IMG/VR virus record: IMGVR_UViG_3300013119_001050
Span: 1 to 32,286 of that record
DNA from: a virus
Reading direction: 5' to 3' (one strand)
DNA: 32,286 nt
The notes below the pieces were generated by a model, which had not been told where the DNA came from, searched no databases, and saw only the letters and a list, made by a program, of their open reading frames with translations. Positions 17,506-23,070 of this stretch are shown one piece after another. Position 1 is the stretch's first letter. Each line of letters opens with the position of its first letter. Both the position numbers and the translations under genes were made by a program.

Positions 17506-17857
17506 TGTTGGGGTCCAGGAAGCTCTTGTCTAAGCTATCAAAAAGATCGATCACGCCGCTGAAATAATCCCGATTCCGCGCATGGGCTTCGTCGATCAGG
17601 GCCTGGAGCCGCTCGTGGTCAGAGAGGTGCTGCTCCCAGAGATCCGTAGTCTCCTTGTCGGCCGGATCCCCGTAGAAAGCATCGAACTCGAAGTACGCCT
17701 TCACGTGCTCCTCGTGAGGCCGCACCCACCCCTTGCCGTCGCACCTGTTAACCAGGAAGGTCGTCGGGTGCTGCTCCTCGCCGCCCTTCAGGAGTTTCCA
17801 CGGCGCCAGGGCCACTCCCAGTAAAGATCCCAGGAAGCCGCGTCTACTTGGTTTCAT
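17495..17857 (-). CDS. Protein with a twin-arginine (Tat) signal, 120 aa
   Basis: The ATG at 17857 follows a very strong GGAGGGAGGA site and is preferred over an upstream GTG/ATG. Residues 1-19 read MKPSRRGFLGSLLGVALAP: a twin-arginine motif (S-R-R-x-F-L) followed by a short hydrophobic h-region. This is the classic signal for export of folded proteins by the Tat pathway. The mature part is acidic and helical (ETTDLWEQHLSDHERLQALID), with no cofactor-binding motif visible. A phage Tat substrate is unusual. The motif could also be a fortuitous basic N-terminal anchor. Confidence 0.65.
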   Translation of the reverse strand: MKPSRRGFLGSLLGVALAPWKLLKGGEEQHPTTFLVNRCDGKGWVRPHEEHVKAYFEFDAFYGDPADKETTDLWEQHLSDHERLQALIDEAHARNRDYFSGVIDLFDSLDKSFLDPNNAK

Positions 17858-18155
17858 TCCTCCCTCCGTCGTACACGACCGTGAAACCATCATCGTTTTC
17901 TCTCTGGATGAGGAGCATCACACCCTCATAGTAGTCCCACGGGGCATTCTTTACGGCTTCAATAAAACCATTTTCATGAAAGTGGTTATACGCCGCAGCA
18001 TAGAGAGACGCCTGGAAAGCCTTGTTGCCACCACAGTACTCGTCAACAGCTTTCAACTCACCCCAGCCCTCGGAGCGAAGCCACTTCTGAACAGACCTAA
18101 TCCCAGCATCATGGCCCACTGCTGTCAAGAGAACGACATCTGTGACGTAACTCAT
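17844..18155 (-). CDS. Hypothetical late-operon protein, 103 aa
   Basis: The ATG at 18155 overlaps the stop of the HTH gene (ATGA), and the gene end overlaps the next start, so it is tightly embedded in the operon. The sequence looks like a small alpha/beta domain: VVLLTAVGHDAGIRSVQKWL at residues 7-26, FQASLYAAAYNHFHENGFIEAV in the middle, and YEGVMLLIQRENDDGFTVVYDG near the end. No family recognised, no signal peptide. Confidence 0.6.
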   Translation of the reverse strand: MSYVTDVVLLTAVGHDAGIRSVQKWLRSEGWGELKAVDEYCGGNKAFQASLYAAAYNHFHENGFIEAVKNAPWDYYEGVMLLIQRENDDGFTVVYDGGRNETK

Positions 18156-18358
18156 TCCTCCGCCTCCTCAAGGACGTTCTTGCGTTTGAAGATCTTCTGG
18201 AGGACCTCCTTGATCTGGAAGCTGCAGTCCGTGTTCTCGCCACGCTCAAGGCGGTTGAGGAAGGACGGGCTGACGTAGCAGCCCGCCTCCTCACACCTGC
18301 CGGAAAGCTCGCGCAACGACAGGCCGGCCGATGTCCTGTAGAAAAAAAGCCTGAGCAT
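18152..18358 (-). CDS. XRE-type helix-turn-helix protein, 68 aa
   Basis: The ATG at 18358 has GGAGG six bases upstream and overlaps the previous stop (TGATG). Residues 11-41 read as an HTH of the Cro/C1 (XRE) type: SLRELSGRCEEAG, a turn, then VSPSFLNRLERGEN, where SPSFLNRLERGE matches the recognition helix and conserved ending of this class. A short basic tail (IFKRKNVLEEAEE) follows. It is a candidate DNA-binding regulator. It sits in the late operon rather than in an immunity region, so it might feed back on early or late promoters rather than act as a lysogeny repressor. Confidence 0.7.
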   Translation of the reverse strand: MLRLFFYRTSAGLSLRELSGRCEEAGCYVSPSFLNRLERGENTDCSFQIKEVLQKIFKRKNVLEEAEE

Positions 18359-18570
18359 CAGTTGCCTCCGGAAGGGCTCCCGGTCATGTTCGCGTTCGGC
18401 ATCAGGCACTCGGCCTGAGGAATCGGTGCCTGGAAGCCGAAGTCGTAGCCGTCGATGTCGTTAAACATCAGAAGACGCACGATCTGCTCGTACTTGTGCT
18501 TCAGCTTCTTGATGATCTCCGGGTCGAGGTCGTCGGGGAGCGCGACCGCAATTCGCATGTGTCCGTTCAT
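18358..18570 (-). CDS. Small hypothetical protein, 70 aa
   Basis: The ATG at 18570 overlaps the stop of the upstream gene, and its own stop overlaps the HTH gene start (TGATG), so translation is coupled on both sides. The product has a short structured N-terminal half (HMRIAVALPDDLDPEIIKKLKHKYEQIVRLLMF) and a Pro/Asn/Gly/Ser-rich tail. The first half resembles a small alpha/beta unit. No family recognised. Confidence 0.55.
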   Translation of the reverse strand: MNGHMRIAVALPDDLDPEIIKKLKHKYEQIVRLLMFNDIDGYDFGFQAPIPQAECLMPNANMTGSPSGGN

Positions 18571-18740
18571 GGGGTTCCTTTCGTGTCTGAATAGGTGATG
18601 GCGCTGTGATCGTAGTGAAAATACGAAAAATCGGGCCAGGTGGGCTTTGGACGCTGCGGAGGCGGAGGAAAACTCCAAGGACTCGGCTCCGGCCGTAAGT
18701 TCTTGCGAAGGTTCTCGATGAACCCCATCCTGTCGGTCAT
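18567..18740 (-). CDS. Small Pro-rich hypothetical protein, about 57 aa
   Basis: An open frame ends with an ATGA overlap onto the next gene. The start is uncertain: ATG at 18740 lacks a good Shine-Dalgarno, and GTG at 18767 would overlap the preceding stop by eight bases. The protein has a basic N-terminal part and a Pro/Phe/Trp/Tyr-rich centre (PSPWSFPPPPQRPKPTWPDF) and looks disordered. No function can be inferred. Confidence 0.45.
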   Translation of the reverse strand: MTDRMGFIENLRKNLRPEPSPWSFPPPPQRPKPTWPDFSYFHYDHSAITYSDTKGTP

Positions 18741-18759
18741 GGCGTGGTCGTCGAACCGG

Positions 18760-18990
18760 CTACCCACAAAAGGGACGGGCCCACACCTCCAGGTGGTCGG
18801 CGTTGCTGGAGAAAGAATTCTCTTCCTTCATGGCCTTGGCGATGGCCTTGATCTTCGCGCCGTCCTCGGTGTCGGCAGCGACGTAGTACGTATCCCAGTC
18901 ACGGACGTCCTTGGCCGTGTAGGGCGGCTTGGCGGCCTCGTTCCATTCGACAACGAGGGTGTCCCAGATCGGGCACTTGTTTTCGCTCAT
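18760..18990 (-). CDS. First gene of the late operon, hypothetical 76 aa
   Basis: The ATG at 18990 follows AAAGGA at good spacing, directly behind a terminator-like hairpin. Residues include CPIWDTLVVEWNEAAKPPYTAKDVRDWDTYYVAADTEDGAKIKAIAKAM, a small charged alpha/beta sequence with an Asp/Tyr-rich middle. No family recognised. As the promoter-proximal gene it is the first product made once the leader terminator is passed. Confidence 0.6.
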   Translation of the reverse strand: MSENKCPIWDTLVVEWNEAAKPPYTAKDVRDWDTYYVAADTEDGAKIKAIAKAMKEENSFSSNADHLEVWARPFCG

Positions 18991-19009
18991 GTTCGTGTCC
19001 TTTCGTGTT

Positions 19010-19080
19010 AAAAAACCCGAGGCCACCCGGAGCCCGGCAAACGGGAGCCGAATCGCGATGCCCGGCACCCGGGCGACCTC
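19010..19080 (-). terminator. Rho-independent terminator-like hairpin in the late leader
   Basis: On the minus strand GAGGTCGCCCGG (19080-19069) can pair with CCGGGTGGCCTC (19030-19019): 12 pairs with two G-U wobbles. GGG and six Ts (19015-19010) follow at once. It lies between the late promoter (19134-19162) and the first late gene. It would therefore stop both read-through from the methyltransferase gene and transcripts from the late promoter unless antiterminated. The loop of about 38 bases contains further GCCGGGC repeats. Confidence 0.65.
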
Positions 19081-19133
19081 AGATTCTAGATCTTTCTGTA
19101 CCCGCCATCGAAGGCATTCGCAGGCGAATATGA

Positions 19134-19162
19134 AATGTAGACCACACAACACCAGTTGTCAA
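19134..19162 (-). promoter_or_regulatory. Late operon sigma70-type promoter
   Basis: On the minus strand a perfect -35 TTGACA (19162-19157) is followed by a 17-base spacer and a -10 TACATT (19139-19134, four of six matches). The expected start is near 19127, giving a leader of about 117 bases up to the end of the T-run. The GTTGCA dyad lies eight bases upstream of the -35 box. Confidence 0.7.
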
Positions 19163-19170
19163 GAACTTTT

Positions 19171-19186
19171 GTTGCATGGGTGCAAC
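19171..19186. promoter_or_regulatory. GTTGCA dyad operator, late promoter copy
   Basis: GTTGCATGGGTGCAAC is a 6-bp inverted repeat (GTTGCA/TGCAAC) with a 4-bp centre, extended outward by TT/AA. It is centred about 52 bp upstream of the inferred late start site. The same dyad recurs at 20246, 27711 and 31706. Position suggests an activator site; the binding protein is unknown. Confidence 0.65.
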
Positions 19187-19202
19187 AAAGAGGGCCGTCT
19201 AA

Positions 19203-20189
19203 TCAAAACAATCCCAAACGGTCCGCAAGGACCAGGAACGCCAACGCCGCCTGCTGCGGGACAACTCCGTTGCCGAGGAGTCGAAGGCGGTCCACCCGGT
19301 GGGGAGCCCCATCAGATACTCGACAAAGAGGGGGTTCAACCGCTTTTCCCTGGTATTTACCACCCTGTGCAAATACTCGGTCTTTCTGTTCGTTGCCTTC
19401 CTGCTCGGCCTCATCCCTATGGCGGAACTGGCTTCTTGTGCGCTCGGCGTCGGCCACTGCTGGCGCAAGATCCGGCCACCGGTCAAGGATGTACCGCCAT
19501 CCCGCATCATCCGAGGGGCCTGGCGGCCAAAGAGGCGGGCCGTCCTGCTCAGGTCGTTCCCCTTCCTGTTCCCCGCTGACGGATTCTCTCCCTCGCAAGC
19601 CTTCGGGGTGAGCCACTTCTCCGCATCCCGCTTCAGGTTCATCCCCTGAGTGGATGTCGCATCGCTCCCCGGCCGCCGGCCGTCGTGACTGCTCGGAGAC
19701 GCCCAAGATGAACACCCGCTCCCGCCTGTGCGGGGCACCCACCGCTCCCGCCGTGAAACAACCCCACTCCGCATCGAACCCCATTTCGGCCAGAGATCCG
19801 ACGACGACGGCAAGGCCTCCTCGAACAAGGCCGGGAACATTTTCCAAGAACACGAGCCCCGGTCCCACCTCCCGAATGATCCGGGCAATGTCGGGCCAGA
19901 TCCACCGGTCGTCGTCCGTGCCTTTTCGCTGCCCGGCGCATGACCAAGGCTGGCACGGGAATCCGGCAGTGAGGATGTCCACAAGCCCACACCAGCTCCT
20001 GCCGTCGAAGGTCGCAAGGTCAGACCAGACAGGAGCCGGAGCCAGGACACCTTTTTCCATCTTGTCAACCAGTACCGCCGCCGCGAATGCTTCCCTCTCC
20101 ACGTGACAGATCGTTCGAGGTCGCAGTCCGGCGAGATCAAGGCCGAGTTCGAGGCCACCGTACCCGGCACATAAAGCCAAGACATGCAT
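19203..20189 (-). CDS. Orphan DNA cytosine-5 methyltransferase, 328 aa
   Basis: The ATG at 20189 has GGAGG four bases upstream and starts exactly at motif I. Visible C5-methyltransferase motifs, in order: motif I (SAM binding) ALCAGYGGLELGLD at residues 5-18; motif IV with catalytic Cys79 in GFPCQPW; motif VI ENV at 116-118; motif VIII PHRRERVFILG near 153-163; a variable target-recognition region at about 170-290; motif X LLGNGVVPQ at 304-312. It would methylate cytosine C5 in a short sequence of viral DNA, most simply to protect against host restriction. No restriction endonuclease gene is adjacent. The gene has its own promoter and dyad operator upstream. Confidence 0.93.
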   Translation of the reverse strand: MHVLALCAGYGGLELGLDLAGLRPRTICHVEREAFAAAVLVDKMEKGVLAPAPVWSDLATFDGRSWCGLVDILTAGFPCQPWSCAGQRKGTDDDRWIWPDIARIIREVGPGLVFLENVPGLVRGGLAVVVGSLAEMGFDAEWGCFTAGAVGAPHRRERVFILGVSEQSRRPAAGERCDIHSGDEPEAGCGEVAHPEGLRGRESVSGEQEGERPEQDGPPLWPPGPSDDAGWRYILDRWPDLAPAVADAERTRSQFRHRDEAEQEGNEQKDRVFAQGGKYQGKAVEPPLCRVSDGAPHRVDRLRLLGNGVVPQQAALAFLVLADRLGLF

Positions 20190-20207
20190 CAATCCTCCAG
20201 TGAAGGC

Positions 20208-20236
20208 AAAATAACGAACCCGACAAGGGAAGTCAA
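20208..20236 (-). promoter_or_regulatory. Promoter of the methyltransferase gene
   Basis: Minus-strand -35 TTGACT (20236-20231), a 17-base spacer and -10 TATTTT (20213-20208) sit just in front of the GGAGG/ATG of the methyltransferase gene, predicting a very short leader of about 12 bases. The GTTGCA dyad lies nine bases upstream of the -35, almost the same geometry as at the late promoter. Confidence 0.65.
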
Positions 20237-20245
20237 TCAGAATCT

Positions 20246-20261
20246 GTTGCATGTATGCAAC
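20246..20261. promoter_or_regulatory. GTTGCA dyad operator, methyltransferase promoter copy
   Basis: GTTGCATGTATGCAAC: GTTGCAT/ATGCAAC arms of seven bases around a two-base centre, a near-perfect palindrome. It is centred about 52 bp upstream of the inferred methyltransferase start and next to a TATATATATA run on the other side. Confidence 0.65.
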
Positions 20262-20305
20262 AAACGGGAGAGAGAGATTTCTATATATATAAGGGTGCCG
20301 TACTA

Positions 20306-20349
20306 CTCGCCGGACGCTCGCCGGACGCTCGCCGGACGCTCGCCGGACG
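20306..20349. repeat. Four perfect 11-bp tandem repeats (iteron-like)
   Basis: CTCGCCGGACG is repeated four times without change, at 20306, 20317, 20328 and 20339. The 11-bp period places each copy on nearly the same face of the helix, as in iterons bound by replication initiators or in multi-site regulators. An AT run lies just to the left and a two-copy AATACACCCC repeat just to the right. Confidence 0.8.
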
Positions 20350-20407
20350 GAATACACCCCAATACACCCCCGCAAGGAATGTGTGCAAAATCGGCACACC
20401 CTTGCAT

Positions 20408-20423
20408 GGTTTCACGTGAAACA
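20408..20423. other. parS-like ParB-binding site
   Basis: GGTTTCACGTGAAACA matches the widely conserved bacterial chromosomal parS consensus TGTTTCACGTGAAACA at 15 of 16 positions, including the perfect 14-bp palindrome GTTTCACGTGAAAC. No ParA or ParB gene is visible in the window, so host ParB or a ParB encoded elsewhere on the element would have to bind it. Function is inferred from sequence identity to the consensus. Confidence 0.75.
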
Positions 20424-20435
20424 TGGCGCTGCTGC

Positions 20436-20456
20436 GAGATAGTTCTGAGATAGTTC
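20436..20456. repeat. Two-copy 11-bp-period direct repeat
   Basis: GAGATAGTTC occurs at 20436-20445 and again at 20447-20456, one helical turn apart, just right of the parS-like site. It could be a second set of protein-binding repeats. Confidence 0.6.
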
Positions 20457-20616
20457 GAGACGAAGAATGTTCAGTTTTTTAGACACGGGATCGGGAAATC
20501 TTAGGTCCACAGGCAGGGCACTATACACACCTCCCCGGCTCCTGGTCCCATCGCCTCCATACCCCTGGGTGGTTGCGAGTTGTTGCGGGCCGGGGGTTTG
20601 CGGCTCAACGGACACA

Positions 20617-20680
20617 TGCACCAAAGTGTCACTGTTCCAAAAGTGAGACAGTGTCACAGGGTCATGGAACAGTGGGTGCA
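20617..20680. repeat. Long interrupted inverted repeat
   Basis: CACTGTTCCA (20630-20639) and TGGAACAGTG (20665-20674) are perfect 10-bp arms. Outside them TGCACC (20617-20622) and GGTGCA (20675-20680) extend the dyad with a seven-base bulge on the left. A third, inverted half-site with ACAGTG lies between the arms near 20648. It may form an RNA hairpin or a multi-half-site operator upstream of the early operon. Confidence 0.6.
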
Positions 20681-20862
20681 AACCGCGCCTCGAGGTTCCC
20701 ACCTTCCTCCGCCCCATCAATTCAGTTAGACGCGCCTACTTATGATAGAGGAAGCAACGTAGCATGCGCGCACCTACATTTTTTGCATGTGGTACCAGCA
20801 AGGAATGTATGCCTGTAGCGTCTGCCGATCTGGCCGATCTCTGCCAATGTGTCAAAATGCGA

Positions 20863-20901
20863 TTAAGTCCGGGATTTTCCTTGATTTTGTCCCGGACTTA
20901 A
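20863..20901. repeat. Hairpin element, copy 1 (AAGTCCGGGA family)
   Basis: TTAAGTCCGGGA (20863-20874) and TCCCGGACTTAA (20890-20901) are perfect 12-bp arms around a 15-base loop containing CCTTG. No T-run follows, so a simple terminator is unlikely. A near-identical element lies at 22800-22838. It sits about 50 bases upstream of the first early gene. Confidence 0.75.
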
Positions 20902-20953
20902 CCGATACTGCTTGTGTACCGAGAGAACAACATTACAGTAAGGGAGCTGGATC

Positions 20954-21115
20954 ATGGACAAGGCCGACGACTGGACGGACAGTGACGGTACGGTGCATTG
21001 CGGCATTTGCGGTGAGTCGTGGGACACCGACACGCAAGGCTATGAGGCGGCGAGAGAGACGCTTGAGTGGACCGTCGGCGACGGTTGCCCGGCGTGCTAT
21101 GGCGACCTGTCCTAA
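20954..21115 (+). CDS. Small zinc-ribbon-like early protein, 53 aa
   Basis: The ATG at 20954 follows AAGGGAG and opens a 53-codon frame ending in TAA. The protein begins MDKADDWTDSDGTVHCGICG and ends CPACYGDLS, so it has two C-x2-C pairs (CGIC and CPAC) about 30 residues apart, as in small zinc ribbons. It is strongly acidic. It is the first gene of the plus-strand early cluster, a place where phages keep small host-takeover proteins. No specific family recognised. Confidence 0.65.
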   Translation: MDKADDWTDSDGTVHCGICGESWDTDTQGYEAARETLEWTVGDGCPACYGDLS

Positions 21116-21178
21116 TTGGCCGCGCCGGCGTCGCGACAGGCCGGGTGCTTCTTTAGGCGCAACAAGGGAGTTGAGATC

Positions 21179-21469
21179 ATGAACAAGCAGGAATACGCAG
21201 AGTATCAACAAAGTGTCCGAGATTTCTTCAGAGAGAACGATATTAATGGTTTTTCTCATACGGGTGAACCGTTTTTTTCCTGGAGTCCATGCGAATGCTG
21301 CGGCTCATCCCTTGGCGGGGATCGCTACACCGTGACGGCCTGGAAATTTGGCAAGAGCGCAACCATCAAAATCACGGTATGCGCAGACTGCCTCTATTAT
21401 GAAGCATATGGACAGCTGGACGATACGGCCATGGAAGAAATCGAATCAGTAAGAAGGGTAAGATCATGA
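21179..21469 (+). CDS. Small cysteine-pair early protein, 96 aa
   Basis: The ATG at 21179 has AAGGGAG upstream; an earlier in-frame start would read through a GC-rich hairpin. The product contains PCECCGSSLGGDRYTVTAW at about residues 36-54 and VCADCLYYEAYGQLDD at about 67-82. The C-x2-C (CECC) and C-x2-C (CADC) pairs form a probable zinc-binding unit. Small proteins with CECCGS-LGGDRY-type sequences occur in many phages and plasmids without known function. The gene end overlaps the next start by four bases. Confidence 0.7.
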   Translation: MNKQEYAEYQQSVRDFFRENDINGFSHTGEPFFSWSPCECCGSSLGGDRYTVTAWKFGKSATIKITVCADCLYYEAYGQLDDTAMEEIESVRRVRS

Positions 21470-21774
21470 ACACAATAACGATTCGAGACGGGAACGGCAC
21501 AGATATCGAGCTTCCTGTTGGATGTTGGATTGACTGTCACAAGGGAATCTACATTGGTGAGGAGGTTCAAGAGATTGCAACGGCCTACGGCTGGAAAGGA
21601 GAGTGTGTAGCCTGCGATGGTGTTCTATCGGACGGAGATGATCCAGAAGCGTACGAATGGGCATGGGAAGAAGCAGAAGAGTTCATGAACTCCCTGATCG
21701 AAGAGCACGATTTCTATTTTACGTGCTCTGACTGGGGAGGGGACTGGGGTTTATGGCCAATTGAGGAGGATTAA
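21466..21774 (+). CDS. Very acidic tryptophan-rich early protein, 102 aa
   Basis: The ATG at 21466 overlaps the previous stop (ATGA). By my count the protein has about 26 Asp/Glu and only three Lys/Arg residues. The second half reads DDPEAYEWAWEEAEEFMNSL and ends DWGGDWGLWPIEED. Four cysteines are scattered through it. This acidity with many aromatic residues is reminiscent of DNA-mimic antirestriction or anti-host proteins, but I see no specific family motif, so that role is speculative. Confidence 0.7.
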   Translation: MNTITIRDGNGTDIELPVGCWIDCHKGIYIGEEVQEIATAYGWKGECVACDGVLSDGDDPEAYEWAWEEAEEFMNSLIEEHDFYFTCSDWGGDWGLWPIEED

Positions 21775-21798
21775 CCCCCTCAGAAAGGGCGAAGAATC

Positions 21799-22203
21799 AT
21801 GAAGACAGAAACATGCGACGAACGCGTAGAAAGGCATTATCGAGACCGGATAGATGACATTCGCAATCTATGGGAAGCGCACTGCGAAGGAGAAGAAGAC
21901 AGGCACTCCGACGATATTGGCACCTTCTGGGAATATGGCTTGGATTTCTCCTGTGTCCCCATGGGTACGTTCGACGACATGGAAGCGCCTTACTTCCGAT
22001 ACCAGCTTTCATGGGGTGGACCGGGAGATGAATTCCGTTTCTTCACGGGGCCCGACCTTATCCCTTATAAGGTGGAATACTGGTTCCTTGATTGGTTCGA
22101 CGGTGCAAGATGGCCCGTCCACGGCGAAGATTTGGAATTGTTGCAGGAGGTATTCGACTGTTTCAACGAATGCGGCATGACGGCAGAACAGGACAGCCGC
22201 TAA
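21799..22203 (+). CDS. Conserved acidic early protein, 134 aa
   Basis: The ATG at 21799 follows a short GGGCGAAGAATC leader. The protein is acidic (about 33 Asp/Glu) and contains YFRYQLSWGGPGDEFRFF near residues 67-84, then KVEYWFLDWFDGA. Proteins carrying a YQLSWGGP-(S/G)-(D/E)EFRF stretch are common in mobile elements, plasmids and phages, with no established biochemical function known to me. The sequence suggests a compact alpha/beta fold with exposed aromatic residues. It continues the cluster of small early proteins. Confidence 0.7.
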   Translation: MKTETCDERVERHYRDRIDDIRNLWEAHCEGEEDRHSDDIGTFWEYGLDFSCVPMGTFDDMEAPYFRYQLSWGGPGDEFRFFTGPDLIPYKVEYWFLDWFDGARWPVHGEDLELLQEVFDCFNECGMTAEQDSR

Positions 22204-22218
22204 CCCGACGGGGCCTTG

Positions 22219-22243
22219 CCGCCGCACCCCTGTAACGCGGCGG
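22219..22243. terminator. GC hairpin between early genes
   Basis: CCGCCGC (22219-22225) and GCGGCGG (22237-22243) form a seven-pair GC stem with an 11-base loop. A pyrimidine-rich but not immediate T-tract follows. It could be a weak terminator or an RNA-processing or stability hairpin. Confidence 0.35.
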
Positions 22244-22285
22244 TTCCAGCTGTTTCTATTTTCTCTTTTTCAAAGGAGCCGAAAA

Positions 22286-22795
22286 ATGAGCAGAGCAAGA
22301 ATCAATTTCAGGAAAGAAGACACGGTTTTTTCGAATGGAGTGTACTTCTCAGACGGCAGGTTCGCCGCGCATGTGTCATGCTGTTTCGCTAGTCATCCCA
22401 TCAATGCCATCCAGGCCGATCTCAAGGAAGGGATACCACTATTCCGCAATTACTACGGGCATATCTCTTCAGATGTCCCTGAGATGACAGAGATTATCAA
22501 CAACCGAAAAGGGGAGCTGAGACCGGCGATCATCACCAACAGGGGCTCTCTTTGGTGTGAAGCTGACCCGGAGCAGTCAGGATCCCGCTGGAAAAGGATA
22601 GTGGGTGTTGAGGGGTCTTTTCCTGAGGAACACGAATTCCAGGATCGATACACGATCATGATGGAACGTGTTCTTGAAAAAGCGAAGGGATCGGGACTTT
22701 ACCTCGATGAAGACGGCAAGGCATTCATTCTGGACAGGCAGACGGAAGAAGTCATCTTCACCGTGATGCCTATCAAGCAGAGAAAGAGCAGCTAA
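22286..22795 (+). CDS. Hypothetical early protein, 169 aa
   Basis: The ATG at 22286 follows AAAGGAGCCGAAA, the extended ribosome-binding box shared by several early genes here. The protein is mixed alpha/beta, with FSNGVYFSDGRFAAHVSCCF at residues 15-34 and TIMMERVLEKAKGSGLYLDEDGKAFIL near the C-terminus, and has a basic tail. No signal peptide or transmembrane helix. No family recognised. Confidence 0.65.
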   Translation: MSRARINFRKEDTVFSNGVYFSDGRFAAHVSCCFASHPINAIQADLKEGIPLFRNYYGHISSDVPEMTEIINNRKGELRPAIITNRGSLWCEADPEQSGSRWKRIVGVEGSFPEEHEFQDRYTIMMERVLEKAKGSGLYLDEDGKAFILDRQTEEVIFTVMPIKQRKSS

Positions 22796-22799
22796 CCAA

Positions 22800-22838
22800 T
22801 TAAGTCCGGGATTTCCCTTGTGTTTAATCCCGGACTTT
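22800..22838. repeat. Hairpin element, copy 2 (AAGTCCGGGA family)
   Basis: AAGTCCGGGATT (22802-22813) and AATCCCGGACTT (22826-22837) are perfect 12-bp arms. Arms, loop core (CCTTG) and downstream CCGA closely match the element at 20863-20901. It starts five bases after a stop codon and lies about 30 bases before the next start. Not followed by a T-run. Confidence 0.75.
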
Positions 22839-22868
22839 CCGACAATCTTATTTCCGGAGGCAAGCACC

Positions 22869-23057
22869 ATGAGCAAGTTCCGTGTTGCGTCCCAGGTATC
22901 GCCCGAGCTCTGTTCTGACATGCTGAAGCGGTGCGAAGCGGACAAGCGCACCCTCGAGGCCGACCTTGTCAGGGCGGACCTGAAGACCCGAATTCTTTTG
23001 ATCGGCGTCGCCATGTTGGCTGCCGGTTACCTCATGATCCTGATGTTTCTTATTTGA
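22869..23057 (+). CDS. Small single-pass membrane protein, 62 aa
   Basis: The ATG at 22869 follows CCGGAGG. Residues 1-42 are charged and helical, with SPELCSDMLKRCEADKRTLEADLVRAD. Residues 43-62 (RILLIGVAMLAAGYLMILMF) form a clear C-terminal transmembrane helix. The topology is that of a tail-anchored or single-pass protein with a cytoplasmic coiled N-terminus. Function unknown; early phage membrane proteins often act on the host envelope or exclusion. Confidence 0.65.
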   Translation: MSKFRVASQVSPELCSDMLKRCEADKRTLEADLVRADLKTRILLIGVAMLAAGYLMILMFLI

Positions 23058-23070
23058 AGGGAGCCGAAAA

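Larger units (their letters stand above)
20262..20953. other. Non-coding control / origin-like region
   Basis: About 690 bases separate the divergent minus and plus operons, with no credible gene. In order it holds a TATATATATA run (20282-20291), four 11-bp tandem repeats (20306-20349), a 10-bp direct repeat AATACACCCC twice (20351-20370), a parS-like palindrome (20408-20423), GAGATAGTTC twice at 11-bp period (20436-20456), a large inverted repeat (20617-20680) and a 12-bp-arm hairpin (20863-20901). A TATGAT -10-like box lies near 20741 but lacks a convincing -35. The repeat density is like that of plasmid or phage replication and partition regions. Confidence 0.6.

Noticed and set aside
19199-20185. 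Second minus-strand frame of 328 codons overlapping the methyltransferase
   Set aside because: Offset frame of the same DNA; the methyltransferase frame holds all conserved motifs in order.
20306-20349. Four tandem repeats as a CRISPR array
   Set aside because: Units are 11 bp and contiguous, with no spacers.
20412-21182. Frames of 81-131 codons in the central control region
   Set aside because: No ribosome sites, atypical composition, and they cut across the parS-like site, inverted repeats and the well-supported 53-codon gene at 20954.
22219-22243. GC hairpin region considered as a tRNA
   Set aside because: Only one stem-loop is present; no cloverleaf, T-loop or acceptor stem can be drawn.
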